Source: Charina bottae (Eukaryota; Chordata; Lepidosauria; Squamata; Charinaidae). From it: a stretch of 64,000 nt of DNA. Position numbers and translations under genes: made by a program. The notes beneath the pieces were generated by a model that was not told where the DNA came from, made no database searches, and saw only the letters and a program-made list of their open reading frames with translations. The DNA is taken from contig JALMGJ010000001.1 of assembly GCA_023362775.1 (NCBI GenBank), forward strand, positions 60,047,501 to 60,111,500. The letters run 5' to 3'. Shown here piece by piece: positions 1 through 12,361 of the stretch (position 1 is the stretch's first letter; each line of letters opens with the position of its first letter).

Positions 1-2000
1 CAGTTTCAACCTGTTGCTCTGCCATCCAGACGTTTACTGGAGTAGCACTCAAACGCCCACTAAAGAAACCTCTTCAGTGCCTTTCCAAATGCCAGGAATT
101 GGGGGACAGGCACAGTTGTGTATCAAGCCCCTAATAGCAGCTCACATTCAAGAAAGCTAGATTCTCACATGCACAACTCTGCCTATTTCCCGCCAGAGAC
201 TGGCAGAAGCCATTTGAGTGGAAGTCTTTGCAACTTTAGATATTAAGGAAAGGTATTGGGGGGGGGGAAAGCACAAATGCTTTCAACTTCCAACTTCCAC
301 ATTGCTTTGCTTCTTCTAAAGTGAATCTTACCTCCTGCTTTCCCACGGCCATATGCAAAATTTCATGGAGAGACTGCACATCGAACCAAAGAAGGAAATA
401 AGTAAGCCCAGTTTAAATTAGAGTTATGAAAAATCACAGCAGCTTCCAGAGAATCGCCTTATTCTTAGACAAACTATTTGTTCATATAGTCCAGTGATGT
501 TAGTTGTATCTAGCCATAAGTTGATAATGATCCTTCACATTATCTGTTCCTGGGTCTTGTAACAGGAAAGGCCAAGCAGGGGGTGAAATTGAGATTTTTC
601 ACATGGAAAGCACCTGCTCTATCACTGGGCTACAATCCCTCCCACCGAAATACCTCTGCGTCCTATTCTGTCAATTTCTCCATGCTGCCAAGAGTTACTC
701 TATGAATACAGTCAACTCTGATTTTTTTTAAAAAAAAAACTTGCATAAATCTTAGTGTTTCATTTACTTGAAAATAGTTCTTTTCTCCACCCCATTTGCT
801 ACTTATAAAGGTATCGTGCTTCCTATTTAACAGTTCAACAGCACAGGCAACCTTATCACCTCAACCTTTCAACTGTGCAGCTTTACTCTTTGAGTGGCTG
901 ATATTTTCACCTTTCATAGCTAAGTAAATTCCTGCTCAAAGGTCATAGAAAAGGCAGCCAGATTATGTATTTTTTAAAAAAAACACGCTTTCATTTCTTT
1001 TCTTTTACAACATAATAATGATCTTGAATTTGCCACCCCTAGCATCCTACTGAATTATTGCACCAAGTCGTCTCTGTTATTTTTTTAAAAAAAAAACAGC
1101 ATGGGCTCCCTGCACCCATATCTCCTCCAATTTAATGAAGTTGTTAAAGTAGCAAGACTGACAGGTTAATTATCCTTTATAAAAGGGGGACAAATTGAAT
1201 TGTGTCTTTCCATCATTTTTTGATATATCAAGAAGCTCCTGAGGTGCTTAGATGCCACTCTGGTGAACAGAAGAACGAATCCACTCTGCTATTGTTGCTT
1301 GACCCTGGTCTCCCCATCGGGGCCTTGTGGTATATTGCAGCGACTTTTTTGTTTTACATTCAACAGATCCAACTTTATTATGAATTCAGAAGATTTTTTT
1401 CCCCTCCTCCTCCATATGTTAGCTGACAGCTTCCCTGAAATAACTGATAGCTAAATTTAAACTCTGATGAAAATTAACCCAAGTGTTAAATGCAAACAGG
1501 AGCTGCTTGGAAAGAAAAGAGTTATCATAGTAAATGCCAAACAGTGGAGAATGTGTGTAAATTAATGGAGCCTCACTAGTGACAAGCTGTCAGGCAATTT
1601 GATGGCTCTCAATAGTGCTTTAGTCCCACTGAAGTTGGCCAGAGGGCAGCCTGGACAAGTCCTGCTTTTCAAAAAGACCGCGGGATGCTTGACAGTAACG
1701 CTAACTAGACTGTCTAAAGTTCATGGTCAAATGAGAGGCCTCTTTAAAAAAAGAAAAAGGGGGGAAGGAAAAGCTGTGTGCTAAACAGGGTTCATTGGCA
1801 GCTGAGAGCTGAAGGAAGCATCAAGCATCGAGCAACGTATCATGGCCAAATTTGTCACAAAAGGGTAGAGGTTGGGATGATAATAATAACACACACACAG
1901 AGTGTGCACACATGGACACACACAACCCTCAATTGAGTGGGAAATAATATTGGAATATAATTGTGGAGGCAAGATTTTCTTCTGACTACATAGTCCAGAT
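1..2000. other. Unique AT-rich non-coding sequence
   Basis: I see no convincing gene or recognisable transposon here. There are short homopolymer runs (a G run near 258-267, and T/A runs near 722-740 and 1080-1097). The ORFs of 60-75 codons show no domain and no sensible codon pattern. The stretch about 1440-1770 looks complex and non-repetitive and could be conserved non-coding DNA, but nothing in it proves this. Confidence 0.5.
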
Positions 2001-2309
2001 CAGGGTTTCTCAACCAGGGTTCCGTGGAACCCTAGGGTTCCGCAAGAGGTCACTAGGGGTTCCCTGGGAGATCACGATTTATTTAAAAATGATTTCAACT
2101 TTGGGCAATTTCACATTAAAGAGGTAATTTTCATTCTTTATTTTTAATTAAAGAACACTGTCAATGCATATATACAGGCCTACACAGGAAACGTATATAA
2201 TGATTTTGTAACTTCTGGCCTATATTTGAGCCTGAATGTGCAAGGGTTCCCCAAGGCCTGAAAAAGTATTTCAAGGGTCCCTCCAGGGTCAAAAGATTGA
2301 GAAAGGCTG
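2001..2309. mobile_element. hAT-type MITE, family 1
   Basis: This is a 309-bp non-autonomous element. Imperfect terminal inverted repeats start CAGGGTTTCTCAACC on the left and end GTTGAGAAAGGCTG-like on the right (here with ATTGAGAAAGG). It is flanked by a perfect 8-bp target-site duplication, GTCCAGAT, at 1993-2000 and 2310-2317, which is the hAT signature. It has no ORF of its own, so it depends on a transposase encoded elsewhere. A second copy of the family lies at 14697-14996. Confidence 0.85.
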
Positions 2310-2560
2310 GTCCAGATACACAAACCTGGAAAAGATTAGAAATATGGCAGTCATCACATTTCCTCCATTAAAACAAAAATGTTTTGTTTTCAGATTTTGC
2401 ATATCTATGGCCAAAACATCTGGTCCTGTTAATAAGATTATTTGAAGTACCAATGTAAAAGCAGAGACAGTGTGCTTTAATAAATTAATGTCAGTGTAAT
2501 CCTGACTTGCAAATCCATTGATAGGGAGATGCTTTGCAGATGCTAGGCATGGATGGAGGG

Positions 2561-2713
2561 ATGGGATGGGATGGGATGGGATGGGATGGGATGGGATGGG
2601 ATGGGATGGGATGGGATGGATGGATGGATGGATGGTAGATAATCTAGATCTAGATATCTAGATCTACATCTAGATATATAGAGATAGATATATAGACATA
2701 GATATAGATAGAT

Positions 2714-2776
<63 letters not shown>

Positions 2777-2777
2777 G
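2561..2777. repeat. Compound microsatellite (ATGGG)n-(ATGG)n-(GATA)n
   Basis: A pentanucleotide ATGGG array (about 2561-2617) passes into ATGG units (to about 2635). An irregular GATA/GATCTA stretch follows, then a clean GATA tract to about 2777. The minus-strand ORFs rich in YLSI repeats are translations of this array and not genes. Confidence 0.95.
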
Positions 2778-3067
2778 ATTGTTTGATTGATTTGGCTGTA
2801 TTTCTACCACTGGTAATTCTTGAATAGAGCATTCAACAGCCAGGGAAAAGACCCACAAAGTCCCAGGATTGGCCTCATCAAGGGGATGGTGGTAGAAATG
2901 ATATAGTTCTCCCATTTATACAAGCAATGAAGTGGGGGCATGAACTATCGGCAAAAGGGAGACAGGGTGATTGTGAAGTGGAACCATGGAACTTTCAAGT
3001 GGATTTGCCCAATACTTTGCAACATCGAAAGTCTGACTTTAAGTGGGATCTATCATATTTGTCTGCA

Positions 3068-3145
3068 ATTGTCAACGTTCACCAGCATTCAGGCACATAT
3101 ATATATATATATATGTATGCCTGAATGCTGGTGAACGTTGACAAT
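3068..3145. repeat. Perfect 28-bp inverted repeat with AT loop
   Basis: Positions 3068-3095 are the exact reverse complement of 3118-3145. The loop of 22 bases is almost pure (AT)n. It could extrude as a cruciform or fold as an RNA hairpin. It is followed by ATAT, TTTA and ATTC simple repeats. It matches no repeat family I recognise. Confidence 0.9.
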
Positions 3146-3207
3146 ATATATATATTTATTTATTTATTCATTCATTCATTCATTCATTCATTCATTCATT
3201 CATTCAT
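3140..3207. repeat. Simple repeats (AT)n, (TTTA)n, (ATTC)n
   Basis: Directly after the hairpin come ATATAT, then TTTATTTATTTA, then about 11 units of ATTC. This is plain microsatellite DNA. Confidence 0.9.
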
Positions 3208-5807
3208 CTTTGTGATTTTGGATTCAGTACCCTGTAACTTTTTTAAATAGACCTTGGTTGTTTTCTTTGATGAAGCAAAAGAAATGTTTTAGTATTATTA
3301 AATCTCTGCTCAACTGCAATTGAGGGAGATGGGTGGTGACAAAATTTGATAAATAAATGAATTAATGAATGAATAAAGATAAAAATTGACAATTGTGTTG
3401 TCAACTTGGTCAAGTGGCTATTTTGTTCTTGGTGCAATGTCTTAACTGGACAATGGGAATGCTGAGAATATATACACTCCACTCAAATAATTATATCAGC
3501 AAGATAAGGCACATAAAAAGCTCTCCGAATGATCAAAATGCTGTCTTGCAGTAATTTCCCTAGGTAAGTTTTAGAATACATTCTCTAAGGTAGCTACACA
3601 AAGTTTAGCTGAAACCAATAAAAGTGCTCTGGATTTTTTATAGCAGCAGTCATTGTTTTGGGTTCCACCAAGCATTTCAGAAAGCCAAATCTTGAATGCT
3701 TATTTAAAACAGCATGCCCAGGCCAACGTTTAGGAAAAGGACAGCTCACCCTTTTTTTCTGAGGAATTGTTGGGGCCCTGCCAAAACTGGAAGACCATTC
3801 TGGAAATGGCTGCCATGGATCATAGAGCTGGGCTAAATTAAAATAAAATTAATCTGCATTAATAGAATACAGGTAGATAACTTTAAAATAATTATTTATC
3901 CATCTTTAAAATATTGATTTCCCATTCTAGCAATAATAATGGTAGTAATAACATAACTTCCTCTATCTGTAAAATAAATTTACTTTCTATCTCACTGGTA
4001 AAAATAAATAGAATTTTCCCATAATAAATACATTAATTAAATGCATTGTGGATTTCAAGCTATGTTGTCTGCCTTTAATTTAAATACATAGAAATAAATT
4101 GCTAACCTATCTTTAAAATACATTGAATTGATTTCCCAGCTTTAAAGAAAATTAAAAGCTTCCAGTCCACACAGAACCTACACACACACCACTCTGATCC
4201 GAACAGTGTTCCTTTTGTATGTTTCAAATTACTTTCCCCAGTTTTAAAACAGTACAAAAAGTTTCAGTCTCCGACTAACCAATCAACCCACACACATACC
4301 CACACATATGGCATACTTGAGTCTTTTCATCTCTCCTCCCGAAACCCTCCATACATCTTTTCATTCTGGACCTCACCCTCCTCTTTGGAAGTGTCGCATG
4401 TCGTGCAAATTAGCAATCATGGCTGGTGGGTCTGGTTTCCTTGATGTCACTGCACAAACCATCAACAGCAGGCAAGGGGAGGATCAGCCCCTAACTTAGC
4501 TTCTGCCACTCTCATTGGTGGGAAATGCTGCAGCCCATTCTCCTGCCTGCCCTGGTTGGTCAGTGCACAGTGGTGGCAGTGATCCTTCCCCGATTGCCAT
4601 GCAAAGCAAGACCATGTCAAGAAGCTTCAGCATTCCTTTTTCTCCAGACCATTTGAGCTGGCAGTACCTCCATCCTGTTTTCCATCTACTGCTTCTTCTC
4701 CTCCTGCCTGCCAGCCAAAAATCAACAGGAAGCCACACTTCTCTTATCCCTTTGCCACTGTGAGGCTCAGACTTGGAGCTCTATTATCTTGTGGCAATAA
4801 ACTTCATGAGATGCCTCACTTGATAAAGAATATTTAGATCAGAGTTAGTTCTGTAGCAAAAATTGTGGAGAACAAACTCTGGCTTTGACAGATCTTTTCC
4901 TATGTTTGTTTCCATGAAAAAGATACAGCAACTTGTTTTCAGTAGCAAATTTCAGGAGAATCCTTTTTTCACCCTTACCTCCAACCACCATCTTTGTTTT
5001 TTTTTGTTTTTTTTGTTTTGGTATTACGGAGCAGGAGGTGTTAAGCTGACATTTTGCCTTAATGTATCATTTACTTGCACCATGACTTGATATCTTGGCA
5101 TCCTCAGGTATTCTTGAATCAACAGATTAGTATAGAACAGGGAGTGGGGCAAGGTCACAAATGCTAAAGCATAAAGAAAGAACTCAACAAGTAGCAGAGT
5201 GTTGTTTACCTTCTCTGTTAATTTCAGAATTAGGGCAAGATTTAAAATAAAGGAAAAGAAGACCTGCAGGCAAATAAGGAGTGGAGGTCATTGTGAATCA
5301 ATAGCCAGGCATCAAAAGCCTATCCTGTGGGACAAAAGGTTTGGGGAGCTTCATTCAAAAAAAGGAAATTATCTAATATCAGGTGGAAGCCCTCGGTCCA
5401 AGAAGTAACATATCAACCTTACTTTATTTCACCCACCCCCTCCCATCTCTAATAATATTTCCCAGTTTTTTCTGAGGCCCCTCCAACCTCAGGAAAGACT
5501 TGGGGGAAATGATGGGGCAGAGACTGAGTTCTGCTGTAGTAAATAGCTCACTAGTTTAGGGAAACTTGATCTCATTAGCTATGAAGTCTCTTTAGCTTCC
5601 CAAATATGAATAAAATGTATGTCCCAAACTAGAGAACACAGCATGCACTTGGTGATTACCTATTGAACAGAGGTGTTTGCTACATATTTAAAAGCAGAGA
5701 GCTCCTGGGTACTCATTAAAATATCAAGCAAGCCTAAGTTTTGCTTTCCACAATATTGGCTACAGGCCTACACTTGACCCAGAAAAATTAGCAGGTTTTC
5801 TTCAACC
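3208..5807. other. Unique AT-rich non-coding sequence
   Basis: No transposon or gene is recognisable. A somewhat GC-richer patch at 4300-4760 has overlapping ORFs of 63-82 codons on both strands, without motifs. I see no splice-site arrangement that would make an exon. Confidence 0.45.
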
Positions 5808-5878
5808 TGACCTAGCTTAATGGCTGTTGTGGGTCTTCCGGGCTGTGTGGCCGTGTTCTGGAAGTTGTGGTTCCTAAA

Positions 5879-5910
5879 GTTTCGCCAGCATCTGTGGCCG
5901 GCATCTTCAG
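5879..5910 (-). ncRNA. Hammerhead-like ribozyme core (PLE left arm)
   Basis: Read on the minus strand: CTGAAGA (5910-5904), a spacer T, GCCGGC (5902-5897), a 7-base loop, GCTGGC (5889-5884), GAAAC (5883-5879), then TTT. Stem II pairs over 6 bp with one wobble. CCT just before the box can pair with AGG just after the UUU triplet to form a short stem I. Known hammerheads have no spacer base between CUGANGA and stem II, so activity is uncertain. Confidence 0.5.
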
Positions 5911-5979
5911 AGGGCAGGAGCACATACAGAAGCGAACTCTCTGTTTGCCTCTTCGAACTTCTGTCTGTGCTCCTGCCCT

Positions 5980-6011
5980 CTGAAGATGCTGGCCACAGAT
6001 GCTGGTGAAAC
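5980..6011 (+). ncRNA. Hammerhead-like ribozyme core (PLE right arm)
   Basis: Plus strand: CTGAAGA (5980-5986), a spacer T, GCTGGC (5988-5993), the loop CACAGAT, GCTGGT (6001-6006), GAAAC (6007-6011), then GTT. Stem II here pairs only with several G-U wobbles, so this copy is more decayed than its partner. CCT before the box pairs with AGG after GTT, giving a 3-bp stem I. Confidence 0.45.
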
Positions 6012-6116
6012 GTTAGGAACCACAACTTCCAGAATATGGCCACACAGCCCGGAAGACCCACAACAGCCATCGAACTCCGGCCGTGAAAGCCTTCGACAAT
6101 ACATTGACCTAGCTTA

Positions 6117-6887
6117 CTTGAGTAAATGGGATGGGGCATTTGGAGATGAAGACTTCCAGATTAGAAAATGTTTAAGGAAAGTTTAGAAGGGAGGCAGAAA
6201 TTCAGAAAGGGAATTGCTAGCATCAGGCTAGGCAGATAACACATATCAGAAACTTAACCTTGATCAACCATAAAGCACATGTTGTATCAATGGCCCATGT
6301 CTCTTTCCTTGCTTCAGAACTGTTAGATCTGCTATTCTCTTACTCTGTTTTCTGAATTGAGAATTTCATATGCTGCTATGAATATGTGAAAGTCCAAGAT
6401 ATTTCCAAAAACCTTTCCAGATACTAGTTTGCTGTATAATATTCTCTAACCTATTTTGGGTAATATAACAAAGTATACCCTCATGCCATATCCTTATAGG
6501 CTCTTGTTTATATTTCCTTTCACAAGAAGAGTCCCAGGACCACATCATACATGAAAACCTTGCAGGTGTAGCAGCTTATTTCACAACCTCCAAATATCAC
6601 CTAATGTGAAATGAAATAACCCACAGGCCTTGTTTTGTTAGACCCACACCCTTAAATGAATGGCAGAATCCTTGGTTCTAGCAGCTAGTAAGAAACTGAG
6701 CTGTTCACACATAAAGGATTCTCTGCGATTGTCTGGATTTGTGGCAATTTGCCTCTGCAAATTCAGGAAGTAAACGTATGTGACTGGCTTAGTCTTTATT
6801 AGGCCAATTAGTCTTTATTTCCTTTGCAAGAATCACATTTTTTAAAAAAAAGTTAACTCAAGCATGTTTTTCAAATTATTGCATAGT
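6117..6887. other. Unique non-coding sequence
   Basis: I see no gene, simple repeat or recognisable transposon in this stretch. Confidence 0.4.
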
Positions 6888-6895
6888 TAATAAGA

Positions 6896-7154
6896 CAGAG
6901 CTTTCCAAACTGTGTGTCACGACAGAAAAGTGTGTCGCCACACAGAGTCTGGTGTGTCGCCACACATCCCGGAAGCGCTGATCATCATCGCTTCTGGGTT
7001 TTCCCGGGGCGACACACCAATTACAGCGCGAAAAACCTGGAAGCGGCAGCAGCGCTTCCGGGTTTTTGCGCGCTGCCGCACTTCCGGGTTTTCCCGCGGC
7101 GACACACCAACGCCGGTTGGTGTGTCGCCGCGGGAAAAACTTTGGAAAGCCCTG
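6896..7154. mobile_element. hAT-type MITE, family 2 (GC-rich copy)
   Basis: This 259-bp element begins CAGAGCTTTCCAAACTGTG and ends TTTGGAAAGCCCTG, so its termini are inverted repeats. It is flanked by the perfect 8-bp duplication TAATAAGA (6888-6895 and 7155-7162). The interior is much more GC-rich than its surroundings. It repeats GTGTGTCGCC and a motif around CTTCCGGGTTTT on both strands, giving internal inverted repeats. Related copies are at 12612-12931, 39014-39303 and 63951-64000. The several overlapping ORFs are shadows of the repeated GC-rich interior. Confidence 0.85.
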
Positions 7155-7162
7155 TAATAAGA

Positions 7163-8270
7163 CAATGCACTTTTTCTCACAGATAATTAAGGGGTCTTTC
7201 CCTCTTGCTTGCTTCCTTCCAATTCTGACTGAGATTGGCCGGTACCAAGGGAGCAGCCTTTGAGAATGCACAGACAAATCCGAAAAGTGAAACGTTTCAA
7301 AGAAACAGGCCTACCAAGCACACAGAGGGCTGCCCAGATCACGGACACAACTTTTTCTGAATAGCTAAGGCTCCCCTTGCTTCTCCATCTTTTTCCGTTC
7401 CTCGCCATCTGTTCCTGCTGCTTGAGCAGACTCCCTCCTCTCTTCTCACCGGGGCCTGTCTAAGGAAAAGGGTATTAGCGCCCCTGATGGGGTAGGCCTC
7501 AGGCCTCTCCATCACTCCTAGCCACAAGGAAGGCACCAGCTGTCTGGCCTCATTTGCATTTTCTCTCCAAAATAATGAAATTAGCCATGAGTATCCTGAG
7601 GTGATGCAAGACACAAATTTAGGCTAGATGTGTCAGCATGCGATGGGAAGGGAGGGGGAAGGTCACGGAGGCATTGGGAGCATGCTCACGGTATTAAAAT
7701 CAGCGGCAACATCTCTTTCATAGACTGTAAGAAGTGGGATTAAAAAAAAACCCTATTAACCAAGGAGACAAATGCATCAGGACAAATGCAAAACTCACAA
7801 CTTTGGCAGCTGTATAAAGTCCTGGCTACTGAAAATCAGATTTTAGAAACATGAAAACTACAGCAACTTGAAAAGTAAAACAGTCCAGCCTTTTGACTAT
7901 TGAGTAGATAATACTCAAGTACCAGCTAATAGTGCCAGACTCATAATTCTATCCTGCAATTTACCATAATTTTAGGTGTCCAACTGCTACATTAGTCTCT
8001 AATGAGGTTTCCAAGCCAGATTCCAGTATTTCCCTCCTGTGATACATAATGTTCACCATTTTTATTCCTAGTCAAGGGAAATAAACATTAACATATTTGT
8101 TATGCAGTGATATTTGTTATGCAGCAGATCTGTGATTGCTCTGCTGTTTGTTGTATTTTCTCCATGTGGATAAATTAAAAGCACACTTAACTTCCTCTTT
8201 TTATTGGGATTCTTCTAGCTCTTGTCTCCCAGAAATAGGTTTTTCAACAACTACTGCAATCTGAAAGAAA
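7163..8270. other. Unique non-coding sequence
   Basis: There is no recognisable repeat. Minus-strand ORFs of 73-91 codons near 7187-7614 lack motifs and flanking splice signals that I can defend. Confidence 0.4.
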
Positions 8271-8316
8271 ATGTATGTATGTATGTATGTATGTATGTAT
8301 GTATGTATGTATGTAT
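8271..8316. repeat. Microsatellite (GTAT)n
   Basis: About eleven uninterrupted GTAT/ATGT tetranucleotide units. Confidence 0.95.
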
Positions 8317-9733
8317 ATTTCCATTTGTTCTTGATGAATCTGATACTTGAGGGATAATGTGCCTAAAAATTCTTCTAGTCAGAGGCCATCTAAATGAATG
8401 GTTGTGGCACAAAAGTAATGTTAATGTGCTTCACAATTGCTCCTATTCTTTTCATGTTCAGGCTTTGCAAAAAATAGCATCCTGATGGACTACTCCTTTG
8501 GATTTTATCTATACTATTACTTCAGAGGAAAGATTCAATTAAATTGCACAAATACATAAATCTATAAAGCATTTGGACAGACTGGATGATACATTTCATT
8601 GCTTTACAGGGTTGGGGGAAGGGAGGGTCACACTTTTTTAAAAAAAATACATTTTTTATATTCACACATTTTTACATGTATTGTAGCTGTCTTTCAATGA
8701 TCTTATCAGTCAGCCTGATTTATCTGCTACCATAACACATAATTTAGGGCAATTGAGTTATATTTTCAAGATACATTTATTTTGCAGTGCTGTCTTGCAA
8801 GGACTACTGAGCTGAAAATAGGGGGGTGGGATACAAAAAAACAAAAATACTGGGGAAGATGTTGAGCCAGTCTGGCTGAAATATCTTCCAAAAAATTCCA
8901 TGCCACTGCAGTTTTAACATGTAACACAATTTGATATGCAGAGCTATAAAGTTCATGGAAACTTTCAGACTGCTACCAAAAATATTATTGTAAAGACTTC
9001 TGGAGGCCACTGCTAATGGTACCTGGAACTGTAAGTCAGTAACATTTGGAGAGCCACAGGCTATCCATCTCAGGTATGTGAAGGATTCATAAAGTGGGAC
9101 TGTAATGCCAGCAGCATGGAGAAGCTATCAGTCTTGCGTTTGTCGAATGTAACATGAAAATTAGCACTAAATCTTCCAATCTGGACTTGTTCACATCTGC
9201 AAACTGATGCCTGCATTCTTACAGTAGTTCAGAATTAGAACCAACCAGAATTACCTGCAATCATTGCAGGTAATTTATGTCTATGGAAAAGCAAATACAT
9301 TTCTCCCTTGCAGCGAGCTCTGCAGATTGCTTAGCCTGTAGAGTCTCTGCATCTATGCTAACTATGTAGATTTATAAATAGAATGGGTAAATAGAAGGGC
9401 TTGCAGAGCTTTTGGGCTCCATTTCCCATTATCCTTAGCAAAGAGGGCTAATTATGAATCAAGATTTGAACTGCAGTCCCACAGTATCTGGAACGGCATA
9501 AAAAGTATTGCCCACCAACAATGGAGATGAATTTGGGACCACTGTAAATGGAAATCTCCCACATAAGGGGATCTGAATGGATAATGAATGCCTGGGAACT
9601 GGACTGTCCTTTCAGTACCTCCTCTGGCTTCTCAAAGGCTGTCACATCCTTGAAAATACTGTCACTCCAGAGTTGGTTGCAAGGTCCTCTGCTTTAGTAT
9701 GGTGGCAGAACCTCTAGATAGGTAGACATTTTG
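8317..9733. other. Unique AT-rich non-coding sequence
   Basis: No gene, LINE or SINE could be recognised. Short A/T-rich runs occur near 8634-8655. Confidence 0.4.
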
Positions 9734-9743
9734 CCCCAACAAC

Positions 9744-10172
9744 TGTGTCAGAGCACGCAACGCTGGGGCGGCCAGTGCTTCTCCAAGACATCAGAGTAAT
9801 ACATTCTAAGCAGTAAATAGACGCTCAAGCAGAGATTAGATAAAATAGTCTATTTACTCTATATACATACGCATTCCAAAATACAGTCCAGTAATGTCCA
9901 ACACAGATACAGAGGAGATGAAGTAACGAGAAGAGAGTGAACACTAAAGCTTCACTACTTTTATATAAATATTGACCAATCACATTATAGGTCAAACAAA
10001 TTATCTGCCACACCCAGCTAACCTACAGCACCTGTAATATGAGTCACATCATACCTTCTACAATGGCTGCTAATTGGATGACTTCCAGAATATTTCACTT
10101 CTCACCTAGATAACTCTAGCCTCTCCTGTATAATTAATCTATCTGTAAATTCTGGGTATTATACAAACCCCA
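9744..10172 (-). mobile_element. Probable solo LTR
   Basis: This 429-bp block starts TGTGTCAG and ends CCCCA. It is bounded by near-identical 5-mers, ACAAC (9739-9743) and ACAAA (10173-10177), and a longer direct repeat CCCCAACAA overlaps each edge. On the minus strand it contains a TATATAAAAG promoter-like box near 9956-9965, followed by a pyrimidine-rich CTCTCTTCTCG stretch such as is common at the transcription start of LTRs. No internal retroelement sequence is adjacent, hence a solo LTR. The family is unknown, and the edges could shift by a few bases. Confidence 0.5.
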
Positions 10173-10177
10173 ACAAA

Positions 10178-12361
10178 CTGTTTGCTGAGGCCAACAGTCT
10201 GGAGATTATATTTTCCCTGATTAACAGCAAGAAAAGCTTTGAAGTGACTGAAGCTTTTGGGTTATAGGACACTTCCATGCTGTAATTATTGTGAAATAAT
10301 TATTGTGAAAGGTTGATTGTAAACCTTGCACTTAAGCATAACTAGTGGAGGTTTCTACCACGATCTTTGGTGAAACCATGGTCTGATATAGTAAGACAAT
10401 CTTAGACATGGTAGTATGTGCACTGAACTCATTAAAGCTTGATCATGACTTCCAGGCCCAGTAATAGCTGTGAAGGATCTCAGCTGTGCCATTCCTACTA
10501 AACAAAAGCTATTCTTCACCTAATCTCAAAACTTCTTTTATAATCAGCATTGCACTAAGCCATGGCTTGTTTAGTCATAACTTCTTGAATAACCACATTG
10601 GCCGGGTTCATACAACATGAAAACTTAAGCCACTGAAAAACCACAGTGGCTTCACAAGTTCCATGACCCAAGCCAAAAAGCGGACTTTTTCCCCCCTTGG
10701 CATCACCCAGAATTTTATGATATCAGTATCTGGTTTTTGTTTTCTTCGTCCTTCTTAAGAGTATATCACAGAATTGGGAATAGTCCTTCTCAGAGGTTAT
10801 TGCAACACCATCAAGCCATTTTCTTCCCACTCAGGTGCTCCCAAAGAAGTTTTTTTTTTATTTTGAAGGCTGCAACTTGGTGGCTCAGCCCATAAGTCTT
10901 TAGTCTTTTGCTCATTTCCCATGAGGGCTTTCAAACATCAGTGATAAAGAATTTCCTATATCTACTTTCAGACTGTTGATTAAATGGAACGATAGTGATA
11001 AAGTGACACCAGAAAAGCTTTATTGCATAAACATTTCATCTTCCAAATCCCAGAACCATTGAATTTCTTGGTCTTATTTTTTTTTTAAATATTAACTTTG
11101 TTTCTCCCCAGTAATAATTATAGTCTGTAATATCTCTCCCACTTATTTTTAACAAACAACCACAATGCTGTTTTCCATCAGTTGTAATGAAGAGACCTGC
11201 TTGGCAACATTTCATGTCAGTCAAAAGTCTAGGTCAGACACTTATCAATTGACCCTGTGTTAAAGGTAGACACTCATTTCAGCATCTGTCAATAGCATCT
11301 TTTGATCCATTTATACTGGAGGCTGCATCACTAGAATGATTTATACGTGAGCGTGCGTAGACTTTCAAGAAAGGGAAGCACTAACAAAAACTGGGTGGAG
11401 GAAAGTGGAGGAGGCACACACACCCTCCCCCGCCAATGGACAATCTTGTTTATTGGAATTTTAGCCCTTGATTGGAATGCGTCATTTGTGATGCTGTAAT
11501 TTAGGATCTCTTTGACTTATCATAAATTTGGCATCACTCCTTAACAATGAAAGTCCTTATAATAGCAGCACCCTTTTTGGAAATCAGTGCCTATTCATAA
11601 AGCATTCTATTATCTGTTCCGTACTTATCATTATGAGCAGCGCTTCCTGCTATTTCATAACCTAGGCTCGGTCTCAAACCTTCCCCGTTGAGGTTTTAAT
11701 TACAAATCTGCCAATTCCGAATCATTTTTAAACAAGACAGGAAAAGGAATGTAGACTTTTTATTTTAATGACCCACATAGACCGTATCGCAGAGGGGCCT
11801 AGGAAATATTTTCTTGACACACACCTGCTGTGATACTACAGCAATGGAAGGAGCTGTCATTTGCCTGTCAACCTTTGACCCCACCCAGGCATATTATGAG
11901 ATGATTTGAAAAGAAATAGCAGCACCATAGCATTGTCTTCTCCTAGCTTTGTGTGTCTGTCCTTGATGTCAGTCAGGGGCACTTAACTAGAATCCAACCA
12001 ATCTTTTTTTTTTTTAAGAAATTCCCCACAAAATATCAAAAATGTCTTTTGTTACCAAGACCAGCTATTGTCAAATAATGGCTTATGACATGAGGTATTG
12101 TTTACTTAGGCATTCTTCTCTTACTTGCATTTTAATGAGCCTAATTAATAATAAGTTAGAAGTCCTCTGCTACTTCTTCACAGCTGGACCATATGCACTA
12201 ATTACACCAAGAGAGTAAATTTCAACTAATCCCTTTGATCGAAATAAACACTTTAATTTCAGAAAACCCTCCATGCAGTTAAAAACAACATTAAAATATC
12301 ATATATATTTTTTACAGAAATTGAAATTAATGTTGAAGGGAGAAGAGCCGACAAATTTAAT
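10178..12361. other. Unique sequence, possible conserved non-coding elements
   Basis: There is no repeat family and no ORF above 62 codons. The part about 11230-12010 is complex, has no simple repeats, and contains many ATTA/TAATT-type motifs, as enhancer-like conserved non-coding DNA often does. That is an impression only, since no comparison was possible. Confidence 0.35.

Larger units (their letters stand above)
5820..6104 (+). mobile_element. Penelope-like fold-back element with hammerhead-like cores
   Basis: This is a 285-bp insertion bounded by a perfect 12-bp target-site duplication, TGACCTAGCTTA (5808-5819 and 6105-6116). The first and second halves are inverted copies around a centre near 5945, leaving a unique 3' tail that ends in CGACAATA. 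Each arm holds a CUGAAGA box, one spacer base, a pairing segment and GAAAC: minus strand 5879-5910 and plus strand 5980-6011. In the left arm the stem is GCCGGC with GCTGGC (one G-U pair). In the right arm the stem survives only with wobble pairs. The assignment to Penelope-like elements rests on this architecture, which is shared with the endonuclease-bearing element at 48556-49717. No ORF is present. Confidence 0.65.
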
